Of a stretch of DNA of 64,000 nt, positions 42,728 to 53,818 are shown piece by piece. Below the pieces are notes generated by a model, which did not search any database, was not told the origin of the DNA, and saw only the letters and a list, made by a program, of their open reading frames with translations. This DNA is from Pseudo-nitzschia pungens (lineage: Eukaryota; Bacillariophyta; Bacillariophyceae; Bacillariales; Bacillariaceae), in assembly GCA_037355855.1 (NCBI GenBank), contig CM074758.1, positions 5,057,001-5,121,000 on the forward strand. Reading direction: 5' to 3'. The translations under genes and the position numbers were made by a program. How positions within the stretch are numbered: position 1 is the first letter of the stretch; each line of letters opens with the position of its first letter.

Positions 42728-43417
42728 ATGAGCGCAACCACACCCGTAGTTGGTGCCTCTCGCGCCATGTGCTACCACGCCTTTGATGTTTTGATTCACA
42801 CCCTGCAGCAGCAAAGCATCACCGGTAATCTTACTGATACTACTAGCAGCGACGGTCACGATCCCATTTTCAACGTCGACTCTGATCGAGTCCGACAATC
42901 CCGCGCCGAGTTTGTCGACGAGCTCCCGGATCCGCTCGCCAAGAGCCCACTCTTTGTGACGTGGGAAACGAGCAATTTTGATGGTGCTGGTACGGATGCT
43001 TGTACGGATACGGATACGGGTATTCACAATGATACCGCTACTCGTATAGATACCGATACAGATACCGATACAGATGCCGATACCGATGCCGATACCGATG
43101 CTCGGAATGGCGACCGCTGGAAACAGCGCGGCTGCATCGGCTGCCTCGGCTCGCAGCCACTGGCCACCGGGGTGGGAGAGTACACGCTGATCAGCTCGCT
43201 CAGGGACCATCGCTACCCGCCCATTTCTCTCGCGGAGGTTCCCTTTTTGCGGGTCCGGGTCAGCATCCTGGTGCGCTTCGAGGAGGCGGACCACTGGAAG
43301 GATTGGACGATCGGAATTCACGGAATCTACGTCACTCTGAAGATCGACGATGACAATAACAATGGCAATAACAATAACGATGACGATGACGATGACGATG
43401 AATATTATGGGCAGGAA

Positions 43418-43474
<57 letters not shown>

Positions 43475-43834
43475 CACAGAGAATCCAAGTCGATATGGTG
43501 CAGATCCAAATGGAGAAAATCCAAATCCAACAACAAATCCAACAACAAATCAAAATCAAAATCCAATTACAACAACAACAACAACAACAACAACAGATCC
43601 TTCTCGGCCACCTTTTTGCCGGACGTGGTCGAGAGGGAGTCGAAACACCACAGCAATGCGGACGAAGCCAAGCTGGACCTCCTCACCAAGGCTATTCGCA
43701 AAGCGGGCTACCAGGGACCGATCCGCTCCGGACTCCTGGAAAGGAGCGTGAGCGTTGTCCGCTACCAGTCCACCACGGAGGAGGTAAGCTACAGAGACTA
43801 CATCGCATCGACCAGCACAAGCAAACAACGATAA
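42728..43834 (+). CDS. AMMECR1-domain protein
   Basis: 368 residues from ATG at 42728 (MSATTPVVGASRAMCYHAFD). The AMMECR1 fold is recognised by ordered motifs: MCYHAFDVLIHTL, PLFVTWE, the signature RGCIGCLGSQPL (near residue 135), GEYTLISSLRDHRYPPISLA, VPFLRVRVSILVRFE, DWTIGIHGIYVTL, FLPDVVE, and the C-terminal VVRYQSTTEEVSYRDYIA. Human AMMECR1 is a conserved nuclear protein whose activity is not settled. Compared with the usual ~200-residue domain, this copy has three low-complexity inserts: a Thr/Asp repeat before RGCIGCL, a long Asn/Asp run near 43360-43470, and Lys/Ser/Asn near 43500-43600. The upstream Asn-Gln-Thr repeats are in frame but most likely 5' UTR. It ends in TAA. Confidence 0.88.
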
Positions 43835-44430
43835 CAGCGACGATAACAACGGCAACAGCAACAGCAACAACAGCAACAGCAACAACTCTATTTTAATTAT
43901 GATAGAGCAGTCAAACTGCTCGGCGCTTTGCGGTGACGAACGATGCCAGGCCATGCGACTTGATTGGACTTTACTGGCTGGCCGAAGCAATATTCCACTC
44001 CACTCCGTTTCATAATTCCATTCCATTTCTTTTCTTTCGGTTCGACATATGTGGTGCATTGGCGTCGTTTCTTCTGTTCTGTTCTTTTCGAATCGCAATA
44101 CGCAATACGCAATATACAATACGCAATACAATGCGGCGACCGACCAGCCACAAACCAATGGTTCGTGCTCGTTTTCGTTCGTCCGCAGTTCGATCGATCG
44201 AATGCAAAGTGGTACGACGTACCGGAATGTAATGTACGTACCACGACGAACTGGAGTATCACACTCTAGGAAAAAGTAGTACAAAACACTCTACTAGTAA
44301 TAATACTAATTCAAATTCAAATCAATCAGCTGCGTCATCGACAGGTTTGATCCATAGTAGTACTAGTGGCTCTGCTGGATCCTCCAAATTTGCTGCCTGC
44401 CATGTTAACAAGATGATCATTCCCTCTCCT
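43835..44430. other. Intergenic, no gene seen
   Basis: Contains AACAGCAACAGC repeats (43840-43890), probably the 3' UTR of the AMMECR1 gene, and CGCAATACGCAATA repeats near 44095. Open frames here are short and of biased composition. Confidence 0.6.
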
Positions 44431-45570
44431 CCTTGTTGAGCGCTCAAAATACATCCCCAGGTAATCTTCTTTCTTCTGGAGTAGTAGTAGTAGTACTACT
44501 AGCACTAGTACTACTACTAGTAGCACTACTTGTAGTAGTAGTAGTAGTAGTAGTAGTACATCTATCGACCCCTTTCCCTCCGATCAAACTCTCTTGCAGG
44601 AGGCTTCCTATCTCCAATACTACTAGTACTAGTAGTACTACTACTACTCGCCATCCCACAACAACAAGAAGGCTTGCAGCGTCGTCCGCGGATGGTGGGG
44701 ATCATGCAGAGGAGTTCTTCTTGTTCTTGCAGGCCGCCGTGAAGTAGCGATTTCCCGGGGGACCGGGTCGGCTGGAGGAACGAGTGATTGCATTCCTCCT
44801 TCGACGCGCTGGTGGGACAGCAGCACCGGCAAGCACCAAGAAGAAGACCCGGAACAATGAACGCCGTTGGTGTTCGAACCAGCACCAGCATCCGCTTCGG
44901 TTCATCAACCTCTGTAGTAGTACTACTAGTACTAGTACTACTACTAGTAGTAGTAGCACTAAGTAAATGGTTCAGGATCTCAGATGGATTTGTTTGTTGT
45001 TTGAACCGGCGACAACTGTGCATATATAGTAGTAGTAGTACTACTACTAGAAGTAGTAGTAGTAGCTAGTACTAGTACTACTAGCATTCCTCCACTGTAA
45101 TCCCCCCACCAGCAGAGAAGCGCCAAGCGCTATCTCTGCCCCATCTGCAGGGATCTCATCTAAACTGACAGCATGAACGCTGTTGTTGTTGGTGGCGATC
45201 ACTTCTTCCACCCTTTCTTGGATTGGGCTCTCCTCCTCTGCGGTGCTACTACTAGTACTACTACTACTAGTAGTACTAAGTGTCCATCTACCAACTCCTG
45301 CCTCATAAGCAAGAATAATCTTTCCTCTAAGGACCAGCACCAGCAGGGGAACCATCTCTAGTACTAGTAGTACTACAACGACGTCGTGCGCATCAAAACA
45401 ACAACGAGCCCCCCACAACAGGACGGGCTTTGAAGAAATGCGGACTGTGGCGACGCCATTACCTAGTACTACTAAAGCTGATTGAATACTAGGTGCTAGT
45501 AGTACTAGTAGTAGTAGAAGTAGTACTATGGAGGCAATATATTGATACTACTAGAGTAGTAGTACTAGTA
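44431..45570. repeat. Scattered AGTAGTACTACTAGTACTAG palindromic tracts
   Basis: At least eight tracts of mixed AGT/CTA trinucleotides (44480-44570, 44617-44650, 44920-44955, 45028-45085, 45245-45285, 45355-45378, 45460-45530, 45545-45570), each partly self-complementary, separated by 60-250 bp of unique sequence. The unique parts show no supported frame. Tract spacing is irregular. Confidence 0.7.
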
Positions 45571-46104
45571 TTGCTTCTTGTCAACAATAACAAGAAGGGT
45601 AGGAAAAATAGTGATACGAAGTACATCCGAACCAACGACGACTGCCCTTTCGAAACCAGACGCAATGGTGGTGTTGTAGCCCGAGGCGGTCTTGTTTGGT
45701 TGGGCGTATACTGTACCGGTACGATCTCGTACCTTCCGCATCGGTTTGGTTGCGGATCGACGGTTTGGTACCATCGGTTTGGGGGTCCGGTAGCAGCGGC
45801 AGCAGCAGCAGCAGCAGCAGTGGCAGCGTCTTTCGTTTTCTTTTCGTTCTCTCGCGCGATACGCAAGGTTTGTTTCCGGTTTCGTTTGTTCCGCCGAGGT
45901 TCTCGCGGAAACAATCGTCTCGACAAACCTGCTGTAGCCGCATCAAATGGACATGGTTCTCTTGAGATGGGGCCTCCAGCGCCAAGAAATACCACTTCGG
46001 CTGCAACAATCAGTCCAATCCCAGTATCGACAGCGGTTCTGGCAACTCCACCAGCAGCAACGCTCCCTACCCTTGGGTATATGAACTGACGAGTGTATTG
46101 TCAC
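45571..46104. other. Intergenic, possible short frame not supported
   Basis: Contains GCAGCAGCAGCAGCAGCAGC (45800-45825) and CGGTTTGG/ACCATCGG repeats (45740-45790). Overlapping open frames exist on both strands; none shows a recognisable motif. Confidence 0.4.
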
Positions 46105-47332
46105 GTCGCCACCATTGTCGATTGTCGAGTCTCCACCATTGTCGATTATTGTCACGTCTCTACCATTGTCGATTGTCGATTGTCGCGTCTCGACCATTGT
46201 CGATTGTCGCGTCTCCGGCTCCACCATGCTTGATTTAGATTTGGTTGTATTTCTTAGTGGTAGTTTAGATTTGCTTTTGCAGAGTTGCAAAAATAGAAAT
46301 AATGAATTAGTGTTGCTCCAGTTTGTTCCACTAGTTTGCTCCAGTTAATTTGCAATATGTTTTCGATAGCGCCGGCAGTGTCACTCCCACGTCACTCCCA
46401 CATCTAAGTATCGAACACTTGTGGGAATCGATTATATTCATCTCCATTGGTGGATATCGAACATAGGTACAATAGAAAACCTTGGACGTCCAGATGGTGG
46501 GATTGAAGTCGACCGGCGCCGCAAAGTATAGAAGAACTCCTGGGATTGAAGTCGACCGACGCGTCAACTCCTGGATTGAAGTCGACCGACGCGTCCAAGT
46601 ATAGGAGAACTGCTGGGATTCAGAGGTGTTGGACCTCTCTTTAGCTATTGTAGATCTACGAGTCCAGATATCGAACATAACGGTACATGAAAGTCCGGAA
46701 CCGAAAACACGATCGATCGATCGATCCACTCCAGCAAACAGCAGCAAACAGCAGCAAACAACAGCAAACAATAGCAGGCAGCAGCAGCTCATAATTTTGC
46801 TGATGGTAACATCAAAAAACCACAGCAAGCAAGCAATCGACAATCTACAGCAATCGACAATCTACAATGACGCGACAAAATACAGCAGTCGACAATATGC
46901 AACTAATCATAGATAATTACTAATAATACAATTTATTTCTTCTCTGCTCCGGTGTCTTTTGCTGGAATCTGATCGACAATCGACAATGGTGGAGACGCGA
47001 CAACAATCGACAATGGTGCTGGAGACACAACAACATAAAGAGAGGGGGGGCCTTCATTTTCTGTTCAAATTCGACCATCAATTGTTGCGTCCAGTCCATC
47101 CATACTGCTGGTGGATGATTGTCGTGTACTTGTATTCAACCATGGAGAATCTGATTGTCGTAAGTAACGCCCTCGTAAGTACCATCTTTGCTGTATCGGC
47201 AGTGTGCAAACGTTGACGAGTGATACTACTAGCAGCACCAGCAGAAGCAAAATCCACTTACAAAAACTACCACTAAGGAATCTAACCAAAATCGACAATC
47301 GACAATAAACAATTGACAATCGACAATGGCGC
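46105..47332. mobile_element. Foldback element with CATTGTCGATTGTCG repeats
   Basis: The left arm (46105-46290) has repeated CCATTGTCGATTGTCG plus GCGTCTC, then TTTCTTAGTGGTAG. The right arm (46960-47040 and 47245-47330) has the reverse complements CGACAATCGACAATGGTGGA and CTACCACTAAGGAATC. The interior holds three GATTGAAGTCGACCGACGCG repeats (46500-46600) and CAGCAAACAGCAAACA repeats (46735-46780). There is no transposase frame. It is most likely a non-autonomous MITE or foldback; the target duplication was not identified. Confidence 0.55.
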
Positions 47333-47572
47333 TCAGCGCTCTATTACAACGCCGGGGTAGGTACCATCCTCGCTGTATCCGCAGTGAGCGAACGTCCCGT
47401 CAAATGGACCGATTGCTCCTGCTGCTTGTAGGATTTGCTGCACCGCGGGTCCAACTGGCACACAATCCGGGCTAGTTGGACGGATCCATGGCCACTTCCG
47501 ATTTGGGACGGGTCTCGTTCTGGTGCCGTCTGGCGGCCATTCAGACGCCAAAGGTATTGGACAAGTAGGCAA
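47130..47572 (-). pseudogene. Unrecognised gene fragment, 3' end duplicated
   Basis: A minus-strand frame (47572-47333) ends in GPFDGTFAHCGYSEDGTYPG and VVIER then a stop. A second, diverged copy of the last ~25 codons is seen at 47215-47130 (FAHCRYSKDGTYEGVTYDNQ). Repetition of the same peptide at two sites suggests a real coding tail that was copied, perhaps by the adjacent foldback element. No family is recognised and upstream exons were not established. Confidence 0.3.
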
Positions 47573-48060
47573 GCAGGCGAACCAGCAGCAGGCACGTCTC
47601 CGCGGTCGGAAAAAGGAGGGGGTATTTTTGCCACGAAGGTCGATTTTCCAGCAAAAAAAGGCTCAGATGCACTCTCGATGCAAGGTTTGCTCTGGACAAG
47701 GAAATTGGGTTCAACAGGTGTGTTGCAACAGGATTTGGGCAATCACCATGGTCCGGGTCGAAACAAGAAGGTGTTGTCAAAAGAATGAACAAAATCAGTG
47801 TTCTGACAACGGTGTCGAAACAGAGCCAGATAGAGCACGATTGATCCTACAATAAATTACGTAGAAATTTGTACTACAGAGTTTTTCTGAGTTTACGTCG
47901 ATTCCACATTAACTCCTCGAATTAATCTGATTAAAAAAATGGGGGGGATCAGCTGATAGGAACTTCGTAGTACAGGACCTTTAGTCGCGAATACTTACAG
48001 ATCAAAGGAGCTGCTGGCTTGAAAACAGGGGCTCTAGTAGAGGCCCTAGGGACTGTGACA
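47573..48060. other. Intergenic, no supported gene
   Basis: Overlapping short frames on both strands at 47573-47860 without motifs. At 47944-47975 there is one half of the GATCAGCTGATAGGAA foldback seen complete at 56253 and 59815. Confidence 0.5.
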
Positions 48061-49709
48061 TGTTGACGTAGGTACCCTACGAGAGGCTCTAAATGATTAT
48101 TGAATCCCGCATGTGTTCCAATACACAAGAATATATATAATATTGATGTACATATACTGAATATTATTCAAATATCAAGATAAACAAAGATTCCCATGAA
48201 TCAACGATTATTGATAATACCCACCGAATAATATATCATTATTTGATCGTTCATCCATACTCAAGGAATCATTCCCATCTCGTAAAGTATTCAACCATTC
48301 TCTTTCATAACACAATTTATTAACCTTCCATCTTTAAAATAGTACCTCTATCCCATATTACTCCATCTAATTCTACCTTAACGTGTAACACAGTAATTAC
48401 TGTTTATCTTTTAAAGTAGAAGACAGACAGGAACTCAGTACTGAATTATCCTAAACAACAGGGATACATTGATACCCTGACAAGCAAAATCCTACAATCG
48501 AAATCTACGATACGAATCGATCGAACGCTCTACAAAGCAGTTCAAGTCTCCGATCGATCGCAATCTCCGAAAGAACCGATCAAATCAGGAACTACGAAAC
48601 ACCTACACGAAACGATCGATAACTTCGAAACAAGAATCAATCGAACGAAACGATCGAATGAAAACACCGAATTGATCCAACCATCCGAATCAACCATGGC
48701 AGGGCTTTACAGAGATCCTCCAATCCCTTACAAGAGAGCCTTCGACAGCTCCAATCCTAAACTGGTTACTCTAACAGTTTATAACGAAGACCAAGAGGAC
48801 AGCGTCAAAGTCCCTTTATTCACCGACACAGGAGGACTAGAAGAACTCCTGCATACAGAAGAAGCCTTTCTAAATGCGGCAGAAGATCTTGATCTATCAG
48901 CAAATAAATACATCAAATACTTTGGTCGATGCCTTTGCGTCGATGCCCAAACCAAGTGGAGAGCCTCAACAAGAAGAAGCCAACGTGATTATCCAACTAC
49001 AAGAAATGGATACAACAGAGCCTTCTCAGCCTTTATCAAGCAATACTGCAGCGCTGAAGATGCCAAGGATACAATGTATACATATCTCCAAACGCTGAAG
49101 AAATCGGCGGACATCTCTTCCAAAGACCATGCAGACCGAATGGAACAGCTCTTCAAATACACCGCAAAATTACAAGGCTATGCAACTGATCTAAACCATC
49201 TACAACAGATGACTATCCTGCTCCACAGCTTTCCAAATAAATGGATTGAAGACTACTGCAGGATTCACAGAGGAATCCGACCACAAACAACTGTACAATT
49301 TATAGTCGATCATATGAGCTCCCTGGACAGACTCAGCAAACAATCCAGTGACAATCCATACGATTCTGATATCAACAGCGTCAGCAATTCCGACAACAAT
49401 TCAAACGCTGACAACAACTCCAATTCGGACGCTGAAAGCAATAGCTCTAATTCCAACAGTGACACCGATGCTGAATCCGACGAAGAAGACAACAGCAATA
49501 CCAACAAGCGCAAGTACAACAACCCTTGCAAAATTGCAGGACACAACCATGATTGGTCTGAATGCCCAAGAAATAAATATTCCAAAAGAAATAAGAGCAA
49601 TAGCAGCAACAACAGCGCTGCTACTACCTCTAGCAATGCAACTGGAAGCACTGCATCCAATGAATTGTTACAATCTAGGACCAATTTTCCCTTGGAATCC
49701 TGCGTGTGA
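48061..49709 (+). mobile_element. Gag-only LTR element, second copy, 3'-truncated
   Basis: The 5' LTR is at 48061-48390 (TGTTGACGTAGG...GTGTAACA, 330 bp), related to the LTRs of 32918-35957. It is followed by the same palindrome CAGTAATTACTG (48391-48402) and a conserved leader. Gag begins at 48696. Similarity to the complete copy ends near 49670, so the 3' part and 3' LTR are missing. Confidence 0.88.
48696..49709 (+). CDS. gag: Gag-like protein, truncated copy
   Basis: 337 residues from ATG at 48696 (MAGLYRDPPIPYKRAF), a homologue of the gag at 34355-35440. Conserved parts include DTGGLEELLHTEEAFLNAAE, HADRMEQLFKYTAKLQGYA, VQFIVDHMSSLDRL, an Asn/Ser/Asp linker, and the zinc knuckle CKIAGHNHDWSECPRNKYSK. 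The last ~11 residues (SRTNFPLESCV) are not shared, because element sequence stops near 49670 and unrelated DNA supplies the stop. The frame is intact for over 320 codons despite clear divergence, which suggests selection on gag during past activity. Confidence 0.82.
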   Translation: MAGLYRDPPIPYKRAFDSSNPKLVTLTVYNEDQEDSVKVPLFTDTGGLEELLHTEEAFLNAAEDLDLSANKYIKYFGRCLCVDAQTKWRASTRRSQRDYPTTRNGYNRAFSAFIKQYCSAEDAKDTMYTYLQTLKKSADISSKDHADRMEQLFKYTAKLQGYATDLNHLQQMTILLHSFPNKWIEDYCRIHRGIRPQTTVQFIVDHMSSLDRLSKQSSDNPYDSDINSVSNSDNNSNADNNSNSDAESNSSNSNSDTDAESDEEDNSNTNKRKYNNPCKIAGHNHDWSECPRNKYSKRNKSNSSNNSAATTSSNATGSTASNELLQSRTNFPLESCV

Positions 49710-49869
49710 GGTTTCAAAGTTGTGCAAGAACTACTACTAGTAGTAATCTTACTACTTGTATTCGTCTACTAGCAGTGCTTCTCGCATACGAGGCAGATTG
49801 GACCTCAGGGGGTAGTGGAGTTGTATTCCGCCATCCTCATGGCCTCTATTTTTTTGAAGTCACCAGGAT

Positions 49870-51420
49870 ACCAGTTTCTGTAGTACAGTTCCCTCTACTA
49901 TCTGTTAGCACACTGAATATCTTATAATATTATCATTCTAACGCTGCTAGGAGCTGGGGTATGTAGATCTGGTACAAATCCTACTTCTGGAAGGGCCCAG
50001 CGTCTACTATCATCCTATTTGGTATGTCCCCCTTCTTTCTGTACAGTTCCATCTATCTTTTAGCACACTGAATATCTTACAATATTATAACGCTGCTAAG
50101 AACTGGGGTACTATGTAGATGTGATACAAATTCTACTAGAAGGGCCCAGCATCCTGTTTGGCATCCTGTTCACTATCCCACTTAGCACAGTACAGTTCGG
50201 TTTATCGGTTAGCACCCCTTATAGATCTCCCAATATTGATCTGATAGGAACTGAGGCATGTATATCTGGTACAAGTTCTACAGACAGGGCCCAGCATCCT
50301 GCTTAGCATCCTGTTCACTATCCCACTTAGCACAGTGTGGTTTGGTTCGTCATTAGTTGTTAGCATCCTGTAGATCTCCCACTATTTATCTGCTAAGAAC
50401 CGGGGTATGTAGATATGGTACAAATTCTACTATAAGGGCCCAGCATCCTGCTTAGCATCCTGTTCAGTATCACCTGTAGCACAGTGCTGTTTGGTTCATC
50501 AGTTACTAGCATCCTGTAGATCTCCTAAACAGGATGCTAGACAGGATGCTAGACAGGATGCTAGACAGGATGCTAGACAGGATGCTAGGCCCTTCCAGTA
50601 GGATTTGTACCAGATTTACATACCCCAACTCTTAGCAGCCCTATATTAGAAGATATACAGGATGCTAACAAGATAAGAACGGAACTGTAGAACCAAGAAG
50701 GCAGTACTAAATGGGATGCTAGACAGGATGCTAGGCCCTTCCAGTAGGATTTGTACCAGATTTACATACCCCAACTCTTAGCAGCCCTATATTAGAAGAT
50801 ATACAGGATGCTAACAAGATAAGAACGGAACTGTAGAACCAAGAAGGCAGTACTAAACGGGATGCTAGACAGGATGCTAGGCCCTTCCAGTAGGATTTGT
50901 ACCAGATTTACATACCCCAACTCTTAGCAGCCCTATATTAGAAGATATACAGGATGCTAACAAGATAAGAACGGAACTGTAGAACCAAGAAGGCAGTACT
51001 AAACGGGATGCTAGACAGGATGCTAGGCCCTTCCAGTAGGCAGGATTTGTACCAGATTTACATACCCCAACTCTTAGCAGCCCTATATTAGAAGATATAC
51101 AGGATGCTAACAAGATAAGAACGGAACTGTAGAACCAAGAAGGCAATACTAAACGGGATGCTAGACAGGATGCTAGGCCCTTCCAGTAGGAATTATACCA
51201 AATTTACATACCCCAACTCTCAGCAGCCCTATATTAGAAGATATACAGGATGCTAAGATAAGAACGGAACTGTAGAACCCAAAAGACGATACTAAACACC
51301 AGGATGCTACTAGACAGGATGCTAGGCCCTTCCTCCAGTAGGATTTGTACCAGATTTACATACCCCAACTCTTAGCGGCCCTATAATATACTAAGATATA
51401 CAGGATGTCAAGTCAAGAAC
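49870..51420. repeat. Head-to-head 146-bp satellite (large inverted repeat)
   Basis: Left of about 50530, four diverged units read GAAGGGCCCAGC ... GGGGTATGTAGATCTGGTAC with spacing ~147 bp. Right of it, six well-conserved units in the opposite strand read AGGATGCTAGGCCCTTCCAG (50587, 50733, 50879, 51025, 51175, 51323) with TTTGTACCAGATTTACATAC. The arms can pair over hundreds of bases. No gene. Confidence 0.9.
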
Positions 51421-52210
51421 GGAACCAGATATCTGGAGATTTCACACCGCGCGAGCAACTCGACACTTAGTGTTCACTACTATAACCACCAGTAGTAACA
51501 ACCTTACCATGATCTAAAAATTTCTAAAAAGACTCTGGCACCTCGAAAATCAGTGGGTGCGAGAGAGGAGAAAGATTTTTTCCTGGTACACTGTTGAACT
51601 GCCCCAGGGCTATGGATGGAACGATTGTTGCAGTTTCGGATCAGAATGACGCACAAGAATCGGAATTTGGACCAGTAATTACAGTAACCTTAAGGTAAGT
51701 TACAACTAACTCACTATTTGGGCAATTACGCAATTACGTAACCTTACTTCATATTAATTACGCACCTCACTTGGGGACTGACGAATTCGAACAGCTGTTC
51801 CTCGGTTCTGCATAAGTTACGGTAAAATTCACTCATCCTTCGACAACTTCCACAACATTCCGAGATCACAAAAAAGAATAGCAATAAACACAGTAATTAC
51901 GGATCTTACGGTTACGAAGTAAGGTTAAGTTAAGCCTTACCGTATGGAAATACGGTACAAGCACTCCGATACTCGCAAGGTTTCTCTTCTTTCGTTATTA
52001 CGAAGTAAGTTACGAAGTACTTCGTAATTGAAATGCAAAGTACGGGTAACCTTACGTGTAGCTAAGATTACCTCGCAACACGGTTACCACAACAAGTCAC
52101 TCCAAAACGTTTTTTGGATCGAGAGTCTTTTCCTCAACAAGCAATCCACAGTCAACAGCTCCTGGTAGTAGTACCCGTACTCTTACGGTAGTACCGCACG
52201 ACGCACCACG
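51421..52210. other. Upstream region of the acyltransferase gene
   Basis: No gene. Rich in GTAAGGTTA / TAACCTTAC motifs and TTACGAAGTAAGTTACGAAG repeats (51980-52030), which recur in other intergenic parts of the window. Confidence 0.6.
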
Positions 52211-53818
52211 ATGAAGTTCAAAAGCTTTCTGCTCCTTTTCAACGCAATCGCCTGGATATTGCTCATCCTGTTGCTCTTGTCGCAACGTTTTTGGGGTATT
52301 GCTGCGAAGCTCGATGAATATGTTCTTGTTCCCTTGCTCTACTGTTTCGTCGTCGTCGTCACCTTCTTCTGCGTCTCTCGCGATGAAGCACAACAAGACG
52401 CACCAGCACCGGTGGGTGCCGATGGTGATCCACGAAGCAAGGCCGACGCAGGAGCAGGAGCGGGAGCGGGAGCAGGGCGTGACGAAGAAGCCACACCACC
52501 CGATGAACTAGAGCAGGAGCGGGACCCCGAGGCAGAACAAGGCGGTCGAACGAAAAAACCCAAGCAGGAAAGAATCGAGTGGATCGATCAGATCAGAATC
52601 CTGCTTATCAGTCTGATTGTGGTCGGCCACAGCGGAATGGGATTAGGAGGAGTACCCACCGTGGCTGGAGTGGTGCCCCCGGAAGTTCCGAGCTATTATT
52701 TTCCCACGGGCCAGATCGGGATCCTTTTGCTCAAACCCCTGGCCGTCCCACTTTTCTTCTTCATTGCCGGCTACTTCAGCGCGCATTCCAGAATCAGAAA
52801 GGGGCGAGACGCATTCCTCAAGAAGAGTTTTTGGAGACTGGTACCGCCGGCGATTCTCTGGTGGCTTGTCGTCAACCCTCTCAATAATCTCCTGCTGTTT
52901 ATCCTTGCGAGCCCCGCTGGACCGTCCTACCAATATGCGCCATTCGGGGGTGCAACCTGGTTTTTGTTGTGGCTCATGGTATTCAATTGTTGCTACGCGT
53001 TGATCGATGTCGACGGAGCGCCTTTCGCAGAAGGGAGCATGGCAGTACCTAGATTTCGAAGCTTGATGGTACTTGCGGTTTTGGCATCGGTTGTTCAATT
53101 TGGGTTTGGGATTGTATCCGAAGTATACGCGGGCTTGTTTGCGGTCGGAGGCATGCCCAACTCGATGGTTGGAGATTTCTATTTTAACGCCATTGGCTAT
53201 ACGGGTGGTATCCTTTCCAGAACGCACGGTTGGCTGAAACGCGACGGTCGTGAAGACGATGGTGACAAACTTGTCCTCAAGTCAACAGTGTGTGTTTTCG
53301 TCGTAACAATTGTGACAATCGTCTTTTGTTTCCTTGTCTATGCACCGGGGGCACCACTCAACAATATTATCCCTTTGGGGGCAGCGATCGTTTACGGTTC
53401 TCTGTGCATCCCACTCGGAATGTACTCTCTCTGTTCATGGATATGTGTGATGGATTTGTTCCGAAGAATGTCGTTGTCTTCGTCTTCGTCGCGGCAAAAT
53501 GAAACGGGCACACCGGAACGAACCTTCTCTGTCTCCAAGTTTTTGTCCGCGGCATCCTTTGGAGTCTATTTGATTCACTTTTACTTTGTGACTTTGTTTA
53601 GTTTTGCATACTTTGAGCTATTGGAAAACAAGAGAGAGGACATTCAAATTCGGTATGGTTCTCCAGGAGGGTCGCTGGTGTACGTGGAGGCGGTGCCAGC
53701 CATGGGTGATGGGTACAGATTTATTGGTTTTGTTTTTATTTCGATCCTGAGCCTCGTGTCGAGCTTCCTTGCCGCTGGATTGCTCAAACAGATTCCTTGG
53801 TGCGGCAAGATTTGTTAA
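52211..53818 (+). CDS. Acyltransferase-3 family membrane protein
   Basis: 535 residues, ATG at 52211, ends TAA. Two N-terminal hydrophobic segments (residues ~7-28 and 36-56) precede an acidic, low-complexity loop of ~60 residues (GAGAGAGAGRDEE). The acyltransferase-3 (PF01757-like) core begins ERIEWIDQIRILLISLIVVG with the conserved His in VVGHSGMGLGG. It continues with PLAVPLFFFIAGYFSAHSRI, FLKKSFWRLVPPAILWWLVV, GATWFLLWLMVF and, near the end, FSVSKFLSAASFGVYLIHFY. About ten membrane helices are expected. The family transfers acyl groups to sugars or other extracytoplasmic acceptors using the conserved His; the acceptor here cannot be inferred. The N-terminal extension and Ser-rich loop (near residue 420) are extra to bacterial members. 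No intron is seen. Confidence 0.85.
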   Translation: MKFKSFLLLFNAIAWILLILLLLSQRFWGIAAKLDEYVLVPLLYCFVVVVTFFCVSRDEAQQDAPAPVGADGDPRSKADAGAGAGAGAGRDEEATPPDELEQERDPEAEQGGRTKKPKQERIEWIDQIRILLISLIVVGHSGMGLGGVPTVAGVVPPEVPSYYFPTGQIGILLLKPLAVPLFFFIAGYFSAHSRIRKGRDAFLKKSFWRLVPPAILWWLVVNPLNNLLLFILASPAGPSYQYAPFGGATWFLLWLMVFNCCYALIDVDGAPFAEGSMAVPRFRSLMVLAVLASVVQFGFGIVSEVYAGLFAVGGMPNSMVGDFYFNAIGYTGGILSRTHGWLKRDGREDDGDKLVLKSTVCVFVVTIVTIVFCFLVYAPGAPLNNIIPLGAAIVYGSLCIPLGMYSLCSWICVMDLFRRMSLSSSSSRQNETGTPERTFSVSKFLSAASFGVYLIHFYFVTLFSFAYFELLENKREDIQIRYGSPGGSLVYVEAVPAMGDGYRFIGFVFISILSLVSSFLAAGLLKQIPWCGKIC

